Positions 37,801 through 41,609 of a stretch of 41,609 nucleotides of DNA are shown one piece after another (position 1 is the stretch's first letter; every line of letters begins with the position of its first letter). The DNA comes from an uncultured Bacteroidota bacterium (GTDB lineage: Bacteria > Bacteroidota > Bacteroidia > Flavobacteriales > UA16), in NCBI GenBank assembly GCA_902535565.1, contig CACAUH010000002.1:1-41609 (forward strand), in the 5' to 3' direction. The translations under genes were made by a program, and so were the position numbers. The notes under the pieces were generated by a model. It saw only the letters and a list, made by a program, of their open reading frames with translations, ran no database searches and was not told the origin of the DNA.

Positions 37801-40800
37801 CATCCGAATTAATGGCCATCGGGTCTGTGCATCCGCAACTCGGTGTGCCAAACGACACGACATAGCGAAGGTCCATCTCGAGGTCTCCGTTGGGGAAGAC
37901 TTGAATGCGCATGGACCCGCTTAAATCACCATCAGTGGTGAACTGTCCCAACAGAACACGAAGGTCTTCTCCCGCAAGGCCATTCGTCGCAGAGTTCAAT
38001 ACATACCATCCGCCCCCTGTGCCATCGTTGATGTGAATTCCATCTCCCTCCTCAAAAGCTTGCGTCCAACTTGGAAACACTCCAGATACCGTCGCAGCAT
38101 CTTCTTGCCCCTCATCAGCAATGGCTTGGCCATCCAAACCCACCGTCACCCAGCTGTCAAACGCCAAATCCGGCGCCAAGCCAAGCATGAGGTCTGTGAC
38201 ACCCGACGGCGTAGCCCCACCAAATGGGCTCTGATAAAACGTTCCCGTTGTACTGACTTCCAGTTCAGTCCCCGCCAAACCAGTCACAGCACTAACAAAA
38301 TCATCGGCAGAATTGACCGTCGCATAGACTCGGTAGGTTGTAAATCCGGGAATCGCATCCTCAGCATACACTTCTACATCAACCCCATAGCCAGGCTCAT
38401 CTGAGGTCGTGCTGAAACAAGAGCAGTAATCACAAGATCCATCATCATCTGTCGCCAGTGCATCATAATTGCATGCGGCATTGTCAAGACAGCCATAAAT
38501 CGGACAAGTATCGTTGCCATCAGCATACTGACAGGAACCATCATCAGTATCAGCTTCCGGATCAAAATTGCACGCTTCCTCATCCAAACAACCTGCATAA
38601 AGACAGGTGCCATTGTCGGACAACGCATCTTCATCATAGTTGTATGCATCCTGATCGGTACACCCTCCGTAGGAACATGAACCGTCATCGACATTGGCTC
38701 CTGGGGAGAAGTTCTCAGCAGCAGCATCCGTGCACCCGAGGTACTCGCAATTTCCATTCGGCAGGGTTGCAGCAACATCATAATTGTCCGCCGTAGGGTC
38801 AGTACAACCCGCACAGGAATCGTAGTCACAAATCACGCCGCCGTCAGTGGCCAAGGGGTTGTAGTTGCAGGCCCCGGGGACCAAACATCCTGCAATCTCA
38901 TCTGGATTACAGACCCCATCACCATCGGTATCGAGAAGACAATTGCCATCACAATCCAAACTGGGTGTCGCAGGGTAAATACAAGATCCATCATCGGTAT
39001 TGGCCGTTTCCGAGTGGTTACAAGCCGACTCATCCGTACAACCGAGATAAGCACAAGAACCATCCTCCGTATTGGCCGTTGAGTCATAATTGCTCGCCGA
39101 AGAATCCAAACATCCCAGAAAAATACAATTGGAGTCATTGTTTGCCTGGGGGTCATAGTTGTCCGCATCTGGGTCGGTACAACCGCTGAACAGACAGCTG
39201 CCGTCGTTGGTGTTCGCCCCTTCGTCATAATTGTCCGCAGCGGGGTTGATACAACCGAAATAAACACAATTCAAATCAACATTGGCCTGAGGATCATAGT
39301 TGTCGGCTAATGGATCCATACACCCAGTAAACAAACAGTTCCCGTCATCCACGTTTGCCTCAGAATCGAAATTATCCGCTTCCTCATTTGTACAGCCGAA
39401 ATATTCGCAGAGGTCATTGTTCTCGATCAGTGCCTCCGGGTCGAAATTGTCCGCATCAGCATCGTAGCATCCAGCACAGGACAGATACTCACAAGAACCG
39501 TCATCATCTGTTGCTCCATTGTAATTGCAAGACATGATGTCAGTACAACCGGGAATTTCAAATGCATCACAGATTCCGTCACCATCGGCATCAGCAATAC
39601 AGTCTCCGTTACAATCGTACTCACTGGATTCAAAAATGTCTTCCGGATAGACACAGGAACCATCATTCGTCAAAGCGGTGGCATCGAAGTTGCAAGCTTC
39701 GGAATCAGTACAGCCCAAATACTCACACGATCCATTGTTGAACGTGGCATCTGGATTGTAATTCGAAGCGGCTTCGTCAGTGCAGCCTGCGACCACACAG
39801 GAGCCATCGTCGATTGTTGCGAGAGGGTCAAAATTGTTCGCTACTGGATTGGTGCAACCGGAAAAAATGCAGGACCCATCATTCTCAGTGGCTTCTGGGT
39901 CAAAATTCTCAGCCCCGGAGACGTTACAACCTAAGAGGATGCATGAGCCATCATCAAAGTTGGCCTCTGAATCATAGTTCTCACCTTCAGGATCGGTGCA
40001 TCCCAACAAGATGCATGACCCATCGTCTTCGTTGGCGGCCACGTCATAATTGAATGCCGCAGGATTCGTACACCCGTAATAAAGACAGGAGCCATCGTCA
40101 TCCGTCGCTGTGCTGTCAAAATTGTCAGCGGCAGTATCCATGCAACCCGCAATCGTGCAGTTGCCATCGTCGTAAACAGCTGCTGCATCATAGTTGTCCG
40201 CAAGAGGGTCCATACACCCACAGCCTGGTCCTGCCCCCTCGGTTAAATCAAGTGAGGAAAAAGATGCCGTAACACGAATTTCGTCCGCGCCATTTCCCTC
40301 GATAAAAGCCTGATAGTTCAATGTACCCGACAACGCACCATCTGTCGTGAACTGCCCGAGCAAGACCTCCATACCCACTCCGGCAATTCCGTTGTTGAAT
40401 AAGTTGGTTACAAACCAAGCACCACCGGTAACATCATCCATGACAATATTGCCCCCGGATTCGAAGGAAGTAATCCAATTCTGCACAGGGCTTAACGCAT
40501 TCTGGATATCCCCTTCACCTGCAACAGCATCAGGGGTTCCCTCAATCCCAATCGTCACCCAACTGTCATATTCCAGATCGAGGAAAGAACCGAACAACAA
40601 TGGATTGACACCACTTGCAAAAGTGGAACCGAAGTCATCCTGATAAAAAGCCGTTGTGGTCGTGATGGCCATTGGAAGGCCCTCATTTCCATAGACGCTC
40701 GACACCATGTCAGTCGCGTTGGAGACTGTGGCGAACAATCGCCATGTGGTCATGCCCAACAAGTCACCGGACACATGGTCCAAAACCCGCTCCATGCGAA

Positions 40801-41609
40801 GGCCATAGCCCGCGTGGTTGGATTCGTAATCAAAGCTGTTTAAGCCTTCCCCGGCCCCAACGGAACAAGAACAATAATCACAGCTGCCATCGTCCTCCGT
40901 CATTTCTGGATTGAAGTTGCAGGCGGCAGGGTCTGTGCAACCACTGAACTCATCCTCATCACAAACCCCATCTCCATCAGCATCGTTGTAACAAACCCCA
41001 TCGCAATCCACGTTGATTGCCATTGGGTAGGTACAAGATCCGTCTTCAAAATCCGCGCCCTGATCAAAGTTGCATGCCCCAGGATCCATGCATCCTTCAT
41101 AAAGACAACTGCCATCATCCACACTGGCAAACACATCGTGATTCAGCGCACTCGGGTCGGTACACCCGGCATAAATGCAGGTGCCATCGTCATCGTTGGC
41201 AGAGGCATCAAAATTTTCTGCGAGACTGTCAGTGCAACCAGGATAGATGCAGGAGCCATCATCAACATCAGCCTCCTCATCAAAATTGGCGGCGGTTACG
41301 TCAACACACCCACCATACAAACATGAATTGTCGTCAACGTTGGCTTGCGGGTCGTAGTTCACTGCACCCGAATCAATACAGCCCTGATAGAGACAAGAAC
41401 CGTCATCCACGTTGACAGAATGATCATAGTTCATGGCCTCTGGATCCGGGCAACCCGGATATTGACAGGAACCATCGTCCTGATTCGCATCCGAATCAAA
41501 ATTGGATGCAGAAGCATCCGTGCACCCCTCTAGAATGCAACTCCCGTCATCTTCATTGGCCGTGGGATCGTAATTGATTGCCTGTGGGTTCATGCACCCT
41601 GGAAACAAA
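31742..41609 (-). CDS. Giant Cys/Asp-rich repeat surface protein (5' end outside window)
   Basis: Open frame of at least 3288 codons, entering from beyond the window. It contains 95 tandem units with the pattern GC at positions 1-2, A at 7, N-Y/F-D at 9-11 and DDGSC at 17-21; most units are 24 residues. Inserted in the array are eight linkers with DCxGxC and DADGDGVCDEDE-type thrombospondin-3-like calcium loops, and three copies of a roughly 200-residue domain. Near the C-terminus are two dockerin/EF-hand-like segments, the second being the end of the protein (DFDFNGVVGIQDLL then STCGAD). No type IX sorting domain is visible. Composition is acidic with almost no Lys. Such repeats occur in large secreted proteins of marine Bacteroidota; their function is undetermined. 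An extracellular, calcium-bound, disulfide-stiffened fibre or adhesin is inferred. A terminator follows the stop. Confidence 0.9.
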   Translation of the reverse strand, partial: LFPGCMNPQAINYDPTANEDDGSCILEGCTDASASNFDSDANQDDGSCQYPGCPDPEAMNYDHSVNVDDGSCLYQGCIDSGAVNYDPQANVDDNSCLYGGCVDVTAANFDEEADVDDGSCIYPGCTDSLAENFDASANDDDGTCIYAGCTDPSALNHDVFASVDDGSCLYEGCMDPGACNFDQGADFEDGSCTYPMAINVDCDGVCYNDADGDGVCDEDEFSGCTDPAACNFNPEMTEDDGSCDYCSCSVGAGEGLNSFDYESNHAGYGLRMERVLDHVSGDLLGMTTWRLFATVSNATDMVSSVYGNEGLPMAITTTTAFYQDDFGSTFASGVNPLLFGSFLDLEYDSWVTIGIEGTPDAVAGEGDIQNALSPVQNWITSFESGGNIVMDDVTGGAWFVTNLFNNGIAGVGMEVLLGQFTTDGALSGTLNYQAFIEGNGADEIRVTASFSSLDLTEGAGPGCGCMDPLADNYDAAAVYDDGNCTIAGCMDTAADNFDSTATDDDGSCLYYGCTNPAAFNYDVAANEDDGSCILLGCTDPEGENYDSEANFDDGSCILLGCNVSGAENFDPEATENDGSCIFSGCTNPVANNFDPLATIDDGSCVVAGCTDEAASNYNPDATFNNGSCEYLGCTDSEACNFDATALTNDGSCVYPEDIFESSEYDCNGDCIADADGDGICDAFEIPGCTDIMSCNYNGATDDDGSCEYLSCAGCYDADADNFDPEALIENNDLCEYFGCTNEEADNFDSEANVDDGNCLFTGCMDPLADNYDPQANVDLNCVYFGCINPAADNYDEGANTNDGSCLFSGCTDPDADNYDPQANNDSNCIFLGCLDSSASNYDSTANTEDGSCAYLGCTDESACNHSETANTDDGSCIYPATPSLDCDGNCLLDTDGDGVCNPDEIAGCLVPGACNYNPLATDGGVICDYDSCAGCTDPTADNYDVAATLPNGNCEYLGCTDAAAENFSPGANVDDGSCSYGGCTDQDAYNYDEDALSDNGTCLYAGCLDEEACNFDPEADTDDGSCQYADGNDTCPIYGCLDNAACNYDALATDDDGSCDYCSCFSTTSDEPGYGVDVEVYAEDAIPGFTTYRVYATVNSADDFVSAVTGLAGTELEVSTTGTFYQSPFGGATPSGVTDLMLGLAPDLAFDSWVTVGLDGQAIADEGQEDAATVSGVFPSWTQAFEEGDGIHINDGTGGGWYVLNSATNGLAGEDLRVLLGQFTTDGDLSGSMRIQVFPNGDLEMDLRYVVSFGTPSCGCTDPMAINSDEDAVYDDGSCQYSGCTDPASLNFDAMADADDGSCIYGGCTDPSADNFDPNASVYDGTCLFYGCTDPSAENFDSLANANDDSCDYLGCMDASAINYISTATLDDGSCLFSGCVDSEAINFDANANVDDGSCLFEGCTNPDADNFDNGANVDDGSCILSGCTDSEADNFDSEANNPDGSCEYSGCTDLSADNYDPAANVDDGSCLFGGCTQMGACNYAPMANVDDGSCLFPEDEFGVDYVDCAGFCLNDVDGDGVCDEIEVEGCTDSNSCNFDEDATDDDGSCDAVSCTGCTDEWADNYDSTATVDDGSCVTSGCTYPAATNYNPNADQEDGSCTFGGCTNPLAINYSALADVDNGSCIVVGCTDSTAVNFDPDATLDDNSCQVFGCTNPLSVNFDANAVEDDGSCVIPGCMNSNAINFNVMATVDNGSCLVLGCTDSEAENYNPEANIDNGSCASGGCTQFSASNYDPSATYDDGSCVVEGCTDPGADNYNSEATIDNGTCYLAGCTFALASNFNPSATYDDGSCIIEGCTDPAALNFNFLATVDNGTCLLVGCLDPEADNYNEDASFDIGDCLYLGCTDSAAANYSEIANADDGTCQYAGCTDMLASNFDPEANLDDGSCDYLGCTDPTALNFNFFATTDDGSCLFVGCSDPDASNYDENSVFDDGSCLYEGCTDETATNFDPQANVEDGSCYFAGCMDENASNYDVTATVDDGTCEYPGCTDVAACNYDETANVDNGSCDYMTCLGGCTLPFASNYDPDATFNDGSCLIDGCTDPAALNYNFLATVDNGTCIFVGCLDPQADNYNPDASFDNGSCQYLGCTDSDADNFDAEANTDDGSCSYAGCTNPNAVNYDATANSDDGSCVVFGCTNALACNYDFQATEDDGSCDLISCLGCTDSEACNFDSGATQDDGTCIYPVDIYGADNLDCGGECLSDSDADGVCDEDEIPGCTNAIALNFDPAATDEDGTCQIGGCTNANADNFDPAANVDDGTCVLSGCTDAAASNFDAEANLDDGNCIYPGCMVEGACNFDSQVNLDDGSCDFTSCLGCTDAMACNFDSDATQDDGSCEFPLDLFGLSHVDCAGECLNDSDGDGVCDEVEIPGCTNPAADNYDVVATDDDGGCVVSGCTDANAANFDDGANFDDGSCLYPGCLDEMADNYDVGANTEDGSCLYLGCTDTDAANYDPGANLNDGTCLYPGCTDSGAFNFDAQANVDDGSCIFLGCTDAIAVNYDVQANEEDGSCLYGGCTNADFLEFDPNADVDDGSCLNPIIEGCTDANFVEFNSFANVDNGTCVTPVVFGCTDSDYIEFSSDANTDDGSCLTLVVLGCTDSDYTEYDGAANVDDGSCVTEVVLGCTDEAYIEFSIWANTDDGSCQELIVIGCFDLEACNYDVMANIQGPCLYPLDFYGVDYVDCTGACVSDADGDGVCDEGEVFGCTDDVAVNFESWATENDGSCLYGGCTDPDFIEFDSSADVDDGSCAVLVVFGCIDPDYIEYDAAANVDDGSCDDLVSPGCTNPIACNYSGGYNVDDGSCIYAVDIYGNENVDCFGACINDADGDGVCDEEELSGCTDPVACNYNSLMTDDDGSCEYCSCYEPQLVFGPDALTFESDSAGYGVKLARVVQHEGGILDGLTTYRLYVTTQSPDDKLSSLFGNEDLPLNLNTSTSWYQDPIGSNYASAVNPFLFTIVPTLEYDSWVTIGIEQSPNIALGEGDIQGVASPNQNWLAAFSAGGGIDMDDATGGAWFVTNDVTNGIAGDDLEILVGQFTTDGVITGTVNYQLFLNGDPEVDIRPSVSFSSEGMEASMVYLCGCTNPEAENFSPGAIYDDGSCGATPGCTYATAVNYDPSALGDDGSCEFAGCTVDYYRNYTTYATVDDGNCTDAPPCPDSNGDGAIGALEVTDLLVYYNTDGGQCGVLNPLSLEELDVAPCDLIGADCGDEGCTYPNALNFDPGATIENGSCLWTGCTDPSKQNYQPLANLDDGTCVTPICWDFDFNGVVGIQDLLDLLLLFNSTCGAD
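32057..32143 (-). other. Internal dockerin/EF-hand-like segment of the giant protein
   Basis: A calcium-loop-like motif PDSNGDGAIGALEVTDLL followed by a hydrophobic helix and GGQC. It has one acidic loop of the DxNxDG type and a Cys at either end. It resembles half of a type I dockerin and the terminal segment of this same protein. Confidence 0.55.
32369..33016 (-). repeat. Insert domain copy C in the giant protein
   Basis: 216 residues between a unit ending CEYCSC and the next GC unit. It has YGVKLARVVQH, LTTYRLYVTTQSPDDKLSSL, TSTSWYQDPIG, YDSWVTIGIEQ, GGAWFVTNDVTNGIAGDDL and ILVGQFTTDGVITGTVNYQ. It is clearly closer to copy A than to B: both share YDSWVTIGIE, GEGDIQ and QNW segments. Confidence 0.85.
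33260..33421 (-). repeat. Two further 27-residue variant units
   Basis: Two 81-bp units of the EF/EY subfamily (FIEFD and YIEYD, with VLVVF and DLVSP ends), separated from the block of five by one linker-bearing unit and one ordinary unit. Their placement suggests that the five-unit block once continued or was copied here. Confidence 0.8.
33656..34060 (-). repeat. Five consecutive 27-residue variant units
   Basis: Five 81-bp units in a row with the NYD block replaced by xEF or xEY (FLEFD, FVEFN, YIEFS, YTEYD, YIEFS) and a three-residue extension after the last Cys, mostly ending in VVF, VVL or IVI. They form a distinct subfamily inside the array, presumably from local duplication. Confidence 0.85.
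37835..38416 (-). repeat. Insert domain copy B in the giant protein
   Basis: 194 residues between a unit ending CDYCSC and the next GC unit. It has YGVDVEVYAED, FTTYRVYATVNSADDFVSAV, TTGTFYQSPFGG, FDSWVTVGLDG, GGGWYVLNSATNGLAGEDL, VLLGQFTTDGDLSGSMRIQV and a short VSFGTPSC end. It is the shortest and most diverged of the three copies, lacking part of the N-terminal segment. Confidence 0.85.
40220..40864 (-). repeat. Insert domain copy A in the giant protein
   Basis: 215 residues between a unit ending CDYCSC and the next unit. Landmarks: YGLRMERVLDH, TTWRLFATVSNATDMVSSVY, TTTTAFYQDDFG, YDSWVTIGIEG, GGAWFVTNLFNNGIAG, VLLGQFTTDGALSGTLNYQA and a closing beta-strand rich segment. It is predicted all-beta and extracellular. 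The same landmarks recur in copies B and C, so this is a discrete domain. I do not recognise a named family. Confidence 0.85.

Larger units (their letters stand above)
31832..41599 (-). repeat. 95-unit coding repeat array, 24-residue (72-bp) unit
   Basis: Hand-counted units in continuous register. The unit starts with GC, usually followed by TD or TN plus P, and ends three residues after the DDGSC block. Most units are 72 bp. Variants include 69-bp units (ending DLNC and DSNC, beginning at 39325 and 39184), 78-84 bp units with an extra SC, and 81-bp units near 33260-34060. Units are interrupted, not flanked, by the three larger domains and eight calcium-type linkers. Nucleotide identity between neighbours is low even where the amino acids are identical, so the array is old or selected against recombination. 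Two Cys per unit suggests one disulfide per unit. Confidence 0.93.

Noticed and set aside
31742..41609. Regular 72-bp periodicity resembling a direct-repeat or CRISPR-like array
   Set aside because: The period is a multiple of three inside one long open frame, the repeated DNA is not identical between units, and there are no spacers between constant repeats.
1..41609. tRNA, rRNA, IS elements, prophage or CRISPR
   Set aside because: None were recognised in the short intergenic gaps, and no transposase, integrase or Cas protein is encoded.

Overview
The window looks like chromosomal DNA of a free-living, probably marine, member of the Bacteroidota, most likely near the Flavobacteriales. The evidence is two outer-membrane TonB-dependent receptors with N-terminal carboxypeptidase-regulatory-like domains, a surface protein ending in a type IX secretion (gliding-motility/CHU_C type B) sorting domain, an OlsF-type fused aminolipid acyltransferase, a DnaK with GGGTHDVS in the ATPase domain, and a giant Cys/Asp-rich repeat protein of a kind common in marine Bacteroidota. 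Base composition is moderately GC-rich by eye (roughly mid-50s percent). The taxonomic placement is inference. I see no IS element, phage gene, CRISPR array, tRNA or rRNA. No gene-free stretch exceeds about 210 bp.

Layout. 1-674: 3' end of recN. 677-5500 (minus): TonB-dependent receptor downstream of an Lhr-like DEXH helicase. 5563-9219 (plus): a signalling group made of a secreted TPR-like protein, a receiver-histidine kinase coupled to it by a TGATG overlap, a NarL/LuxR-type response regulator, and a PAS protein without output domain. 9355-11211 (minus): a sugar-type Gfo/Idh/MocA oxidoreductase and a BtuF-like metal/cobalamin-binding protein without signal peptide. 11396-13306: dnaK, followed by a strong intrinsic terminator. 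13414-17727: tight operon of an RND/MMPL exporter, a Tat-exported glycosylasparaginase and a UbiA-family prenyltransferase. 17935-21692: second TonB-dependent receptor plus a small lipoprotein. 21725-23500 (minus): OlsF-like acyltransferase. 23562-24521: lipoprotein glycerophosphodiester phosphodiesterase. 24528-28046 (minus): CSLREA/beta-helix/CHU_C surface protein. 28149-30306: asnB and a small orphan gene. 30328-31548 (minus): secreted beta-propeller-like protein.

The last quarter (31742 to the window edge, minus strand) is one open frame of at least 3288 codons. I counted 95 units of a roughly 24-residue motif with two cysteines each. They are interrupted by eight thrombospondin-3-like calcium-type linkers and three copies of a roughly 200-residue domain I do not recognise, and the protein ends in a dockerin-like segment. 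The cysteines follow a strict rule: 18 units carry a third Cys at position 8, and each of these is followed by an odd number of extra cysteines before the next unit. This implies a fully disulfide-bonded, calcium-loaded extracellular fibre. It is the most interesting object in the window, and its biological role is unknown to me.

Together the genes describe envelope-centred biology: nutrient import (two receptors), lipid remodelling (OlsF-like, GDPD, UbiA, RND exporter), surface display (CHU_C protein, giant repeat protein) and a two-component system, beside housekeeping DNA repair (recN, Lhr-like helicase), folding (dnaK) and asparagine synthesis (asnB).
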